From positions 1,290,954 through 1,354,953 of the forward strand of contig NC_135167.1 in NCBI RefSeq assembly GCF_041146795.1: a stretch of 64,000 nt of DNA, in the 5' to 3' direction. Under the pieces are notes generated by a model. That model ran no database searches. It saw only the letters and a program-made list of their open reading frames with translations, and was not told where the DNA came from. The position numbers and the translations under genes were made by a program. Positions 10,637 to 22,195 of this stretch are shown in pieces (the first letter of the stretch is position 1; each line of letters begins with the position of its first letter). Source of the stretch: Maylandia zebra (Eukaryota; Chordata; Actinopteri; Cichliformes; Cichlidae).

Positions 10637-13600
10637 TCAAGGTTGGCAAGTATGCCTGAAGCGGAATTTGGACTCGAAAAGGCTAATGACATCAGACTTA
10701 AAGGCGGGATAATCACACGGTGAGTCATGGTGAGGCCAGTTATGTTTCCTTGGCCAATGAAGGGTCGGATATATTTTAATAACATTTGCTAAAACAGAGC
10801 CGAGAGGATCGAGTCTGCGTCGTTTCGTGGCGTCGTCGGTTGCGGGTCGGATGATGGAGCAGTAATCTTCTATTTTGATTTTGATGATTTTTTTTGTATT
10901 GCCATTTTTTTTGAAAACATAAACATTTCTTAGATAAAACGTTCTGTGATTTGTTCTTTTTTATTTAAATGTTTTCAGTTTTTTTTTAAAGAAAAAAGGA
11001 ACAAGTCTATGGAAATAAAATATATATTTTTAGTTTTTCTATGAATGTTTTAACAAATAATAAACATGTTTTATTTTACATTTCAGTTTGCAGCAAAAAT
11101 AGTTTCAAAATTTGTTTATGGAAATAAAATGGCTTATAGTTTGTCATTTATTAGAATTAAAACTTAAATTTTATGCATCACATGTTTTAAAATGTGTATA
11201 AAATTAAATGTAAATGTGTGTAAATGTTTTCAGTTCACATCTTCATTTTTCCACTAAGTTTTAAGAGATAACGAACAACATACAAGACCTAACTTTAACT
11301 ACACAAAGATAAAACACGCAGCCGTTTTTTTAGTTTTTGTTGTTTGAACGTGTGTATGGAAATAACAAAAATGTATGTATGTTAATAAGAATACATAAAA
11401 TTCTGTTTTGTGTTGTTTTTTCCCCCAATTTTAAAATGTTTTCACTTCACATTAGTTTAAGAACAAATTATTTTCTTATCATTTTACAGCAGAAATAAAC
11501 GTCTGTAACAAAATGTGAAGCTGTCTAAATCCAGAGATGTTAAAAGTAAAGCCTGGGGCCCAGAACTGGGTCACCAAAGGGTCCAACCAGGCCCAGTGGG
11601 TGGCTTTAATGTGTAAGCATTCAAAGCAGGAGGGATGTGGCACTTTTCACTCTGTTCTGCATCATTATCGTCTGTATCAGCTGAGCCACAGGTCTGAGTC
11701 AGTTTAACTGTCGGACTGAAAGGCATCACACGCTCTGCGCTTATACACAAGTAAGGTCGTTAAGTCCAAGGAGCCGATTTACTCAGCATTCCCACGGAGA
11801 AACTGAGACTTATTTTTCTCATCGGTTTTATAAACGCACGGTTTAGTAAATGTGAACATTTTAACATATTTAAGCTTCTTCACAGTAAAAGGAGGAGGTG
11901 ATTTTATCGCAAGGTTATTGGGCGACAGCTCTTAGTGGTCCCGCCCATTTAAGATCATGCTGGAGTCTCTGTCTTAAAGAGAACTTCTGAGGGGCAGCCA
12001 ATGAGGAGAGAACTGGCGTTAAAACGGCTTATTTCAAAGAGAGGATGAGTTAAAGGGCTGCACTGAGGCGGGACCAGATAAGGAGGGAGGGCAGAACAGG
12101 TCACCTTTAATATACACACACAGGTGATGAACACTGAGACACTGAGCTCAACAAGGAAACCCTGCTTCAGTAACAATAACAACATCAGGATTTAAGTCCT
12201 GCACAGGTAAACTGTAGTTATCGCAAGTGTCCACCAGAGGGAGGTACAATCCCAGCTAAACCATCAGGAGCCTGTCCAGCGCCTCCTCGAGCCCTCAAAG
12301 CTTCTGCAGACCTGACAAACTTTAGTGGACTCACTGAGTCTGAGCTGAAAGTGTGCGTTACCCAAAGCGGTGCCTGAGAGCGACTGCAGCCGTTCCAGGC
12401 GACATGAATGCGATGAATGAAATATTTAAGAGTAAGAGAAGAGAAAGCGGGAGAGCTGCTAACATCAAAGTGTCTGCTAACATACACTGGAGCAAGTTGT
12501 TTACATGGGGCGGTGGCACGGCCCTGAGGGAGGTCTGGCCTGGTTCTGACGCCGCTCAGCTCGAGCAAACATCACTTCACACAGGCAGGAAACACCACCC
12601 CTCCACCCCCACCAGGAGCCCGGAGGCATCCACCACACTGCTTCTTCAGAAGCCCGACGTGGATCCCGATCCCCCCGATCCGCAGCTGCTTCTTTTTTTC
12701 TCCAGCACATCTCCACGTGAAACTTTAGAAACCGTGAAGAAAGCAAAACTCCAGCCCACCCAAACTGGCCTCACAAACATATAAATACAAAAACATCGTC
12801 TGATTCTGAGCGGCTCACGGACGCTGGGACTCCAAAGGGAACCTGATAAAAAGTTTGATTAAAACAGCGACAGATCACTGAGCTATTTTCATGCACCTGT
12901 GTGAAGACATGAAACCAGGCGAGCAGATCCACAGCTCCTTCGGCACATAATGAGACCAGCGGTCAGGCCTTTTTACCCTCGAGAGGCTGAAACAAGCCCA
13001 CTCTTCACTAAGACGATCCTGAAGGAGCGAGCGTGCCTTCCTGTGGGGTCAGGATTAAGTGAATTCCTGAGTGGGAAAATTCACAGACACTCCTGGAAGT
13101 CGGAGGTGGTGTTGGTGCAGCAGCAGCTGATCGGTGACGTCACACCGCAGTGAAGCGTTTTTGATTAACGGTCCAAACTGGCGGCTCAGATTCAAGGTGA
13201 TTGGCTGTAGCTGTTAGCCTCCAGCACTCTGAGCACTGACAGAACAAAATCAAAAACCTTTTAAAATAAACAAACTTTAACAAAGCAGCGGTTTCAGGAG
13301 CGGTCCGGGTCGGGGGGGGGGGGACCTGGAATGGCAGAAATTTAGACTTGTTAAAGTTTCTGATTGCTTTTAGAAGAACTCGTCAGCCCTCGTCGAGCAC
13401 ATCCATCATCTTTGAGACGTCCACATTGCTCTCCATCCGAGGAGCTCGTGTCCCCAGAGCCTGACAAAGTGAACCCTCGGTCTGATAAAGCTGAGCTACC
13501 GTCATCGAGGCTCACAGACCGGACCAGCACGCTCTCTGCTTTAATCTGCTGGTTCATGCTGTGTTTCCAATCCAGAGTTCAAAGAACAGAACACGAGTTT

Positions 13601-13743
13601 CTCCACCCAGCTGAGTCAGGTTCAGGTGACTTTACCTGTGCCCGCAGGTGCATTCTGGGAGTCCCCCATGAAGATCAGAGTCACGTGTTTGTGTTCTGGA
13701 GGGTCTGAGCTTCAAATTAAATCTAAAATCAGCACAACTCACA
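10634..13743. other. Intergenic DNA, no gene seen
   Basis: 10.63-11.5 kb is strongly AT-rich, with repeated short GTTTTA/AAATAAAA words. 11.5-13.7 kb is more balanced, with a pure G run near 13311-13322. Open frames of up to 143 codons (12353-12784) occur in overlapping antiparallel pairs and show no domain, low-complexity bias or splice context that would support a gene. Confidence 0.45.
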
Positions 13744-14010
13744 TCAAACTGTCAGCAATGTGAGAGAAACAGAGGGCAGAGATAGTGTCTGTCTCCTGTT
13801 TCCACAGAAGAGGGGCCTGAAAACTGAAGGCTCTGCCTCCCATTCTACTTTAAATACTCTGGGAACAACAAGTAGGCCTGCAGAGCGAGAGCGAAGGAAG
13901 CCAAAACAGGAGAAATCTGCTCTCTTTCTAGTCCCTGTCAGGACTCTTGCTGCAGCATTTTGGATCAGCTGAAGGCTTTTCAGGGAGTTTTTAGGACTTC
14001 CTGATAATAA
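13744..14010. repeat. Dispersed L2-type LINE-derived repeat fragment
   Basis: Contains a block (GAGGGGCCTGAAAACTGAAGG and following) that recurs at about 51585-51670, where it sits next to the L2-like 3' region. It is one of the commonest repeats I know from percomorph introns. No intact frame. Confidence 0.6.
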
Positions 14011-14156
14011 TGAATTACAGTTAAAGGTGTAGTGTGGGCCACTGACTCCTGAAGGATGTAAAAGGTTCAGACCGAGCTTCATGGTCTGCGTGTTTCCTGC
14101 ATGCAAAAGCATTTCAGATCAGAGGAAAACCTGCAGAAGTGAGATACAGACATGTT

Positions 14157-14345
14157 TTAACCTCTCAGTCTTCTGCTGTGTAACACCCACCTCCTATCCC
14201 AGCATCCTCCTGTCACACCAACCCTCTGCATGTCCTCCTTCACTACATCCATGAACCTCCTCTGAGCTCTTCCTCTCCCACCCTCCCCCCTCAGCCGTCC
14301 CTCTGATGGACTCGTTTCTGATCCCGTCTCACTGCCAGTCAATAT
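14157..14345 (-). repeat. Probable RTE-like LINE fragment
   Basis: Read on the minus strand this resembles the 3'-terminal coding region of fish RTE-type LINEs (text such as GGAGGTTCATGGATGTAGTG). Only a short, frame-broken remnant is present. Confidence 0.4.
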
Positions 14346-14579
14346 CAGAACATCTTCAGTTCAAGCTCTTTTTGTCAGCATCACTACCGTTGTGTTATCC
14401 TAACACCTCACCTCCTGTTTGAATGCAGTGAACTCATGTTTGAGTGCCAGAGATGCTCTTAGAGTTCCCGTTTCCTTCCTATCAGCTTAAAGCGTCTGAC
14501 GGTGTCACAGTGCCACCTGGTGGAGCGCAGCCTGAGCTCGCCCATCTCACACTCATCACGTCAAAGAGCTTAAAAACCT

Positions 14580-14585
14580 TTATTG
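14580..14585 (-). terminator. ccne1: Polyadenylation signal of ccne1
   Basis: AATAAA on the minus strand, about 625 nt downstream of the cyclin E stop codon. It is the first canonical signal after the stop on that strand, and the cleavage site is expected 10-30 nt further on, near 14555-14570. The 3' untranslated region so defined contains the CA repeat at 14781-14831. Confidence 0.6.
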
Positions 14586-14776
14586 GAAAACATGTAGCAG
14601 CATTTCATTAAAAAACAAACAAAACAAATCATGTAGAGACATTTTTGGGATAAAAAGGTCAAAGTTCAAGACAGTCAACATTTAGCTTCTGAAGCCCGGC
14701 TGGTTCACCTGTCCATCAAGGTAGCCAAGCTACTGGTCCCCAAGCAGAACATGGCCACACTGTGCCCATTAAAAAG

Positions 14777-14780
<4 letters not shown>

Positions 14781-14831
<51 letters not shown>
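14781..14831. repeat. (CA)n microsatellite in ccne1 3' UTR
   Basis: About 25 uninterrupted AC units. In the ccne1 transcript this would be a GU-repeat tract in the 3' untranslated region. Confidence 0.9.
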
Positions 14832-14833
<2 letters not shown>

Positions 14834-15208
14834 GTTCCCATCATGCTCAGCCCACTTTATAGCAGCACGTAGAGCCAAACACGACCCTAGAAATAGTTTG
14901 GGGGCAAATGAGGCCACTAATAGATTTAAGCGCGCTCGCTCGCACTAAAGGTCTCCTCAGTTTGGCCTCTGCATAGAAAATAAAGGCGTGGTTGGACTTG
15001 ATCCGAGCGTTCAGCAGCACCGCTAATAAAAAGCATGAAAACAAAGTCTCTTCTGCTCGCGCTCAGACCGGAGCTTAAGCACGTCCCCATGGCAGTGACG
15101 CGTCTCCTCGCTGCTGTTTCCCTCCCTGGAATTAAAAATTTAATCTCAGCTGAAACTCAAATCCAACACGCCGAGCTTTCCTGTCCCGCCGGCGTCAGCA
15201 GCGCTCTG

Positions 15209-18045
15209 CTACTGGGGGGGCGGAGACTCCATGCTGGCTCTGATCTTAACCACGGTGGCCTCGCCTCGATCCGGCTCTTCGGTCTTCTTGCTGCTCAGGG
15301 GCGGAGTCAAGACGCCCGAGGGGACGGGGCAGCCGCCGTGACACTGCAGCTCCACCTCCTGGTAGGAGTACGCCTTTTCCTGTAACACAGCAGGAACACG
15401 CATGTGAAAAAGCACACGTTTGGACCTTTTTCCACATTTACTACATCCTGTCCCCATCGACACCTGCGGTACACGCCCAGGAGTCTACATAACTCCGCCC
15501 TCTATCTGCCACCTGCGATGACCGCTCAGGCCTTAACCTCGCTGCAACCCATGCTGGAAAAAACGACGCAAGTTTTCCTCGGCTCTCAGGAGGAAACGGA
15601 AACAATCCTGAGCAGTTTTCTGGATCCTGTCTTTAAAGTTTTTGTGTGAGCATTTAATGTCATTTTTTTCAACCATTAAAGCGCCGATCGGTTATCGCCG
15701 CCGCGACGGAGTTCTTCTGCTTCGAGCTCGTTTAACCAGAGGTGGCAGCGCGTTTCACGTTTTTCTGCCGTCGTTCATCATTTTTACAAAATTATTCTGT
15801 CTGAATTTCTGCTCTGATATTAACGCTTTGGGGGTCAACGCACACGTGGGCGTGTCCTAATCACACGACCAATGTAAGGCGACATGGAGATGCAGTGATC
15901 TATAGACAAGTTTTTAAACTTCCCCTTGTGGGACTAATAAAGGTATCTCATCTTGTGTCGAGAGGCCACGTAGATCCAGAGATGATAAAAAATCTCTGGA
16001 TCTACGTCCCAGCCTGCAGGCGTCAGGCTGGGACGTGCTCCTCTGTCTTATAGTGGACAGAAACTATTTTTTGGAGCGGCACAAATACAAATAAAATTTG
16101 TGTGACTCTTATTTGATGCAGAACAGCTGGTTGTTCTGTAAATACTTTGAAATGGTTATAAAAAATATGCTTGGCTGCATTTTTCGGTAAATGGCTGCAA
16201 AAAACTTTTTTATTTGCAAAACTTGTGCATAGTTTTGAAAACTTACAATTTATATTTGCATTTCAAGTTATGAAAATTATTCTTTAAACATGTTTGTGTT
16301 TGTTACAGTAAAAAATAAAACTCTGATTTTATGTTTGTCTGATTTCAGATCAGTTGTGTTAACACGGTAAACTGAGACACGAGGTTGTCCTGAAAGAACG
16401 AAACCAAACAAGGCGAGAAGCTGTTTTAAAGGTGAAATAGTCAAAAACAGCCGATTGTGCCCCGGAGCGACAAACTTATCAATAAAGTTACAAACCGGTG
16501 ACTGTGAGGGGAAATAAACAAACGCACGCACACACAGCTGTTGGACCTACCAGCCAGGTCACGTAGGGGGCGTGTGTCTGGATGTTGTGCATGTCATCCG
16601 CAGAGATTCCCGGGAACGTTTTCATCGGCGAGCTGCCGACCTCTCGCAGCGCCATCGCAAACGGCACCATCCACCTCACGCACTCCTCCACCTCCACCCT
16701 CTTCAGAGCTGCACGGACAGAAGGAGGAGGAGGTGAGTCGGGGTGGAGTCACACCAGCAGGGACAAACAGGAAGTGTGGAAAATGAATTTTACCTGACAC
16801 GGTCTCCACCAGCTCCAGGGACGAGAAGTGAAAGAGCGCCGAAGCAGCGAGAACGCCGTTAGAAAACTCGAGGCAGCGCACGTCCAGCATGCACAGGTCC
16901 AACAACTGAAAGCAGACGCACCATCAGAGACACTCGGCGGGAGACAGACGGTCCCACCTCAGCGAGAGACGCTCGTCTCCGAGCACATCGGCACAATTCA
17001 TTTATGGTAACAGACGGCGTACCTCTGCGATGTGCGTGAAGGTGGCCTGCGGGTATCTGGGGAGGAGGAGCTCGTCCGCGTCCTTCAGGTAAGCCACCTG
17101 CATGTAAACATTGAGCCAGGACACGGGAGTCTGTGGGCTCAGGCTCCACTTCAGCTCCTAGAGAGAAGACGAGTCCACGTTAGACACCCAAATCTCCCAT
17201 CTGACGCAGGTTTAAGGGCTGCGATGACAGAATGACATCACGAAATGATGCGTTCACAGCTTTGGCCGTTTGCTGGTTGTTGAATAGTTTTGTGAGCTTT
17301 AACCTGAGATTGTGTTGTTTCTGACGAAATACATTTATATTCAAAATAGATCCAGGATTTAAGGAATCGAGATCACTTGATTCAAACTAAAATTGATTTT
17401 TTTTTAAACACAATGAGCATCATTAAACTGCTCAGATGGCTCCGCCCCTTCCTGAGCCCGGTTCTCCTGGAGGTTTCTTCCTGTTTTTCCTTCCCACTGT
17501 CACCAGGTGCTGGCTCATAGAGGACCGTTAAAGCACCTTTGACGCTGCATAAATCAAGCTGAATTAAATGGACCAAACAGTGAAATTGTCACCGAGTCTT
17601 CAGCTGAGAAACCAAAGGAAACCTGATGACGCCACAGAGGCCGTGTCTCACAGGTGAGGACACAGGTGTGCTCAGAGGTCGGTTAAGGCCGAGGCAGGTC
17701 GTGCGTTTTACCTTCATGACGATGATCTCCATGCTGAGGATCTCGTCTTCTGTGCAGGCCTCGTCTGTCACGTAGGCAAACTGGTGGACTTTGGGAGGAT
17801 ACATCTCCTGGGAGAGAAACATTTAAAGATAAGAAACGCAGCAGACACGCCGCAACAAAGCACCCGCACAGTACCGAAGAGCTCCGCCCTCCCCACCTCG
17901 ACTTTGGCGGCAATGAACAGGCAGGTGATGCCGATGAGCTGCAGCGTGGATTTGAGGACGTTCCTCTGGGTGGCCATGAAGCGATCAAAGTAGTCCTGAG
18001 CGAGGTGGTACGTCTCCCTGTGCAGCCTATAGACCTCGCTCACCT

Positions 18046-18080
<35 letters not shown>

Positions 18081-19550
18081 TGAGTACATTAAGGTGACTG
18101 CATCTTTACTGTTTATTCTTAGATGAATGATTTCATGGTTTCCGGGACGCCGAGCTGCGTCTGCCGTGGATCGTCCACAGTAAAACCTGCAGCCTGAAGC
18201 TAAAGGTTAGCGTAAAGCTAAAATCTCACGTATAGACACACCTGAGATCAGGTGGTGCTGCAGGTTCACAGACTCAGTACTGACCTCCATGAGCCAGTCC
18301 AGGAGGATGGCCCTCATCTTGGGCTGCAGGTGTGGATGTTTGTCCATCATGTGGACGTCTCTGGTGTAGGACTTGTCCTTCTCCAGCATGTTGTTCCACA
18401 CGGCGTCCTTACTGGCCCAGCTGACAGACACAGAGTCAAACAGATCGCTGACACGGGACAGGTACAGGTGACAGATTAAAGGAAAACACCCCCGACCACT
18501 GAGGGCTGAGCAGCCATCAGCACCACTCACCAGAGCGCGGGCAGTGGCGCGTGGTGCACGGGTGTCACACATGTGGTGTGGAAGCTGTAATGAGGAAAGC
18601 TGGCGTTGACCAGGGGGACGAGCGGGCACTCCTCCTGATCAGGCGTGGAGATCCACCTCTGCGGACTCACGCGATCAGCTGCAGGACTCCAGCCCGGCTG
18701 GGAGACAGGAAGAGCTCGGTTAGAGTCGAAGAAGGGTGGAGGAGGAACACACGCCTCCAAGACTGTGGGCGTGGAGTCGCTGCAGGTAATTAGACCCACC
18801 TCACACTCGCGCTGCTTCTTCTTCGTCATCTCTGCTACCTCCTCATCCAGATCCGGTAAAACCTGAGGAACAAACAGAAAAGAAGGAACCCTGGAGTTAT
18901 CGTTCTCATGCTTTTGTTATTTGGAGGCGCCCCTCCTGTGGACCGCGCTTGGTGTCAGGTGATCAGCCTTCAAATCGTCTTCCTGGCAAAGCTAATAAGT
19001 TAGGGCTGGATCAGGTGACCGCTGACCTTCGGGCTGCAGTTACAAAAAACCTGAGCTTAAAGACGCGCTCTGCGCCTCCGTGCTGTTCACCATCTCCCCT
19101 CAGATGAAGGCCCATTGCTTCTGTCAGCTCTCCTCACTGTGGCTCTAATATGATGTCCAACATTGTTGGAACCCTGCGTGACCCTCTTTGTGACAAAACA
19201 CATCAATGACCCACCCCAGCAGAGTGTGTGTGTGGGGGGGCCCTGCTGGAGCCTCTGCCAGCCTTTCAGGACACTCACAATAGCAACATCTGCCTTCCTC
19301 TTCCTCGGTCGGACTGTGGTGTGTTTGGGGGCCTCGGCAGGAGCACTCTTCGCTTCTGTGTCTTCCCTGAAACAAGCAAAGCAAACAGCAGCTGTTAGCG
19401 AGCGCTGCCATATCCACAATCAGCCGAACAAACCCGGGTTAGCACGGGTAAACGCTCACACGGTCCAGAAACAACAGGCTAGTTAGCCCGTGAGGCTAAA
19501 GCTCCTGGTGGCTCTTCCTGCGTGGGCCAAACTCACCGTGTTCCTCTCAT
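15209..19550 (-). CDS. ccne1: Cyclin E1
   Basis: Regulatory subunit of CDK2 for the G1/S transition, nuclear. Eleven coding exons join in frame to 428 codons: 19537-19550, 19279-19366, 18800-18862, 18531-18697, 18285-18420, 17897-18043, 17712-17807, 17023-17157, 16794-16905, 16551-16708, 15209-15379. All introns are GT-AG. Visible features: basic nuclear-localisation run RPRKRK (24-29); an N-terminal degron-like STPDQ (about 72-76); cyclin-box hydrophobic patch MRAIL (146-150); VRCLE (291-295), a VxCxE-type motif; and a C-terminal LTPPLSS phosphodegron (T397) matching the Fbw7 site at human T380. Human cyclin E1 is 410 aa. The start codon was chosen because the exon continues in frame into the NLS exon. 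Residues such as LDVRCLEF and [11 protein letters not shown] favour E1 over E2, and C19orf12 nearby agrees. Confidence 0.95.
17400..17575 (+). repeat. L2-type LINE 3' fragment in ccne1 intron
   Basis: Contains the recurring text CTGGAGGTTTCTTCCTGTT and TTTTCCTTCCCACTGTC also present at 32860, 51250 (inverted) and 52650. It is a short, diverged remnant in the intron between the exons at 17712-17807 and 17023-17157. Confidence 0.7.
18047..18078. repeat. (CA)n repeat abutting a ccne1 splice acceptor
   Basis: Sixteen AC units that end 3 bp before the acceptor AG of the exon at 17897-18043. In the transcript this is a GU repeat standing where the polypyrimidine tract should be. Confidence 0.9.
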
Positions 19551-20055
19551 TATAGTCGGGGCCGTGGAAGCGTCCGTGGGAGCAAACCTGTGGACGACAA
19601 ACGACTTGAAATTTAGACTTAAACAGCCGTAAAAGTGCGACGTACAGCGGCCCCAACCCCCACTCCGAGCCGCCTTCCTCCCGACAAAGCCCGGCTCAGC
19701 CTGGCGCGGAGAGCGGGGCAGCAGGCCGCTTCCAAGTGCCCCCAAAGCCCCCCCACCGGACCTCGGAGACCCGGGAAACTGCCCCGACATCCACGCCACA
19801 CCGAGCAAGGTTGGTCTGAGGCGGCCACGGGGCTCGGTTAACCGAAAACAGCGATATTTTACCGAGTCCGGCTGCACATCATGGCCGCCTGATGCGGACA
19901 CGGAGCGGCCAACAAAGAGCCGAACCCCCGGGGGCTGTCCACGTCTGGACCGGAGACCGTGGGGGTTTAACGTGGGAGCCTGGGTCACATTACGCTGCAG
20001 GCAATCAAGCCCCAATTCTACTCACGCAAACTTTTAGCCAGCTGCAGAAACTCAC

Positions 20056-20303
20056 CTCAAGTTCCTCCCTTGAAGTTCACCCTGCTCCGCCGAGAGCTCC
20101 AAAAGAAGGTTTAACCCCGCAGTGGGTTCCCCTCGGGTTCTCCAAGTGTGTTCTCCAGGTGTGTGCTCTCTGTCCTCCGGTGCTCTCCTGCTCGCGGTGC
20201 CCGGGATTCTGAGCTTAGGCCGGGCTAACTGCTCCGAGCTGGCGCCTCGCAGAGCGCAGATGAGCTCCACGTCAGGAGGCGTAGATTCCAGTTGGCGCTA
20301 AAT
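20056..20303 (-). promoter_or_regulatory. ccne1: Probable ccne1 first exon and promoter region, with E2F-like site
   Basis: A GC-rich, CpG-rich stretch upstream of the cyclin E coding exons. A good donor (GAG followed by GTGAG on the minus strand) at 20056 could close a non-coding first exon, which would splice to an acceptor at about 19588 just ahead of the start-codon exon. Near 20292-20302 the minus strand reads TTTAGCGCCAA, one change from the E2F consensus TTTSSCGC. CCNE1 is a known E2F target, so this is where such a site would be expected. The transcription start itself was not located. Confidence 0.4.
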
Positions 20304-22195
20304 CTCCACCCTCTGCGCCGCTTTACAGCCGCATTGAGCTGCGTCACCTCAGCCGCTCACCTGTGCAGGGCACGCGGCAGGTATGCTGGCTGAACTCTAC
20401 GCGGATGGTCGCGAGCGTGAAGGAAACGGTGAGTTTTTAGTTTTGCCGGTAAAAATGGGGGCGTGAGTGCCGCGCTGACAGCTGCGAGGGGCGGATCTTC
20501 GCAGACCGGAAGCGCTCGGGCACCGCGTGGCTGTGTGTCAGATGTAAACAAAGGCAGAAGCGGCGCAGAAAGACGCGGAAAACGACGCAAAGCGGGCAGA
20601 ATGACGCAGCAAGTGAGCGAGCGGGTTCCGTGCGCGTTACCTTCAGTGTCTGTCACGGGACCGGGTTGTGATTCAGCGGGAAAATGAAGCGTATCGCCTC
20701 CCACATGTCCACTGCGGGCTGCCGTACTCGCCCCGCCTCCGACCGTAACGGAGTGACCCGCTCAGCCGCCTCCGGACTCCTCCCCGGGCTCCCAACTTCA
20801 CCATTAAATCTGATAAAGTGGCAGGAGGCGAACCAACCTTTGACGTCAGCAAATCTGTGGCTGCTGGTCACGTGATCACATGACAGCGTCCTCACACGGT
20901 TGTTGCTGCAGGCTGAATATGATAATTCATTAGGCCGTGGTTTTAATAACCAGCTTATACAGGAAATGCAATAACGTCACATCGGTACCATCCTTCCTCC
21001 TGCTGCTGAGACATGACCTGTAACAGAGCTCAGCATCTGCATTTACAAACACAGCAGCACAGGTCAGGACAGTGGAGACTTCCACGATGATCCCTCTGAG
21101 CTGTGGGAAGCACCGAGGCTTCCTCGTGATTTACAGACAGCTCTGATCACGGGAGGAGAAATGGAGCAGGAGTAATCCTGAAGGAGGAGCCTGAGCAGTG
21201 CTGTGGAGGTGAGGAGTAACAGGCAAGATCACCAGTATGAAGCGTGAGGTCGAAGGGTGTCAGTGTGTACGCCCCACAGGGTGGAGGTCAGAGGGGTGGA
21301 GGAAGGTACAGAAGGTGTGATCTGAGCGAGATATGAGACTGAGGTGGTGTCAGGGAGGATGTAGCTGGACAGTATCGGATGGTTGACTGCAGGGTGACTT
21401 TGGACATCAAGAAGAGCAAGTGAGTGAAGGAAGGATGCTGGGAAAGTAAAGCTGAGGGAAACTGCAGGGAGTGTCCTCTGGACAAAGGAAGGAGGACAAG
21501 GAGGCTTGGTGTGGACCCAAAGCAATGAACGGTGCACTAGAGAGGTGAAGAAGGCAGGGCGGAGCGGGTGGAGATGAATGTCAGGGGTGATTCGTGACGG
21601 AAGGGTAGCAGCACGAGACAAAGGGAAGGTTCAAAGACAGCAGTGAGCTCTGCTGTTTGGAGATGGCAGAGGATGAGCTGAAGATGTTCAGACGTTCACT
21701 GGGAGTGAGAAGGAGGAGTCCATCAGAGGAGCAGCTGAGAGTCAGAGAGGATGAGATGGTTTGAGCATGTGCAGAGGAGGGAGGGTGATGGAGCTGCCAG
21801 GCGCAGAACGACTGCTTTGAGTTTCCTGCGGTCGGCACGGAGCTTCGAGGTTTGCTGCTATATGAAGAATAGAAGTTTTAATAAGTGGGTGAAAGTGGAG
21901 GAAGGTGAGTCTGAGAGGAAACCCAGAGCCAGGTGAGTGCAGACAAACATTAATGGTTAAACTTCAGCTTCCTCAGAGAGCGTAAAAGTTAAATAGATGA
22001 GACACGTCCTGCTGGCCCTGATTTACAGCCAGGAAACTTGTTCCAGAGATGATTGTGTTCGTGTCTTCGGTGAAGCTGAAATACTCTTTTTGTTTGGTGA
22101 ACAGAACAAAGTCGACCTTTGGTCAGTCACATGACCCCCTCCTGAGAACGACACAAACAGGTTTCATTCTGTGGCGTCTGCACAGAAAGGGAAGG
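20304..22195. other. Intergenic stretch between divergent ccne1 and BtpA genes
   Basis: GC- and CpG-rich to about 20850, consistent with a shared promoter area, then ordinary. About 21220-21850 looks like a decayed LINE: a frame there reads MRWFEHVQRR, similar to the RWFGHV phrase near the end of RTE-type reverse transcriptases. The 5' untranslated exons of the BtpA-family gene must lie here but were not identified. Confidence 0.4.

Noticed and set aside
12353-12784. 143-codon plus-strand open frame with an overlapping minus-strand frame
   Set aside because: No domain, no splice context, proline-rich composition from CC-rich DNA, and equal-length frames on both strands.
14781-14831. CRISPR-like or coding repeat
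   Set aside because: Simple CA dinucleotide repeat. No array of spaced direct repeats exists anywhere in the window, and the DNA is eukaryotic.
15209-19550. Cyclin E2 instead of E1
   Set aside because: Cyclin-box and C-terminal residues, the LTPPLSS degron and linkage to C19orf12 favour E1. The TP53INP neighbour, which would fit E2 linkage, is explained by ohnology.
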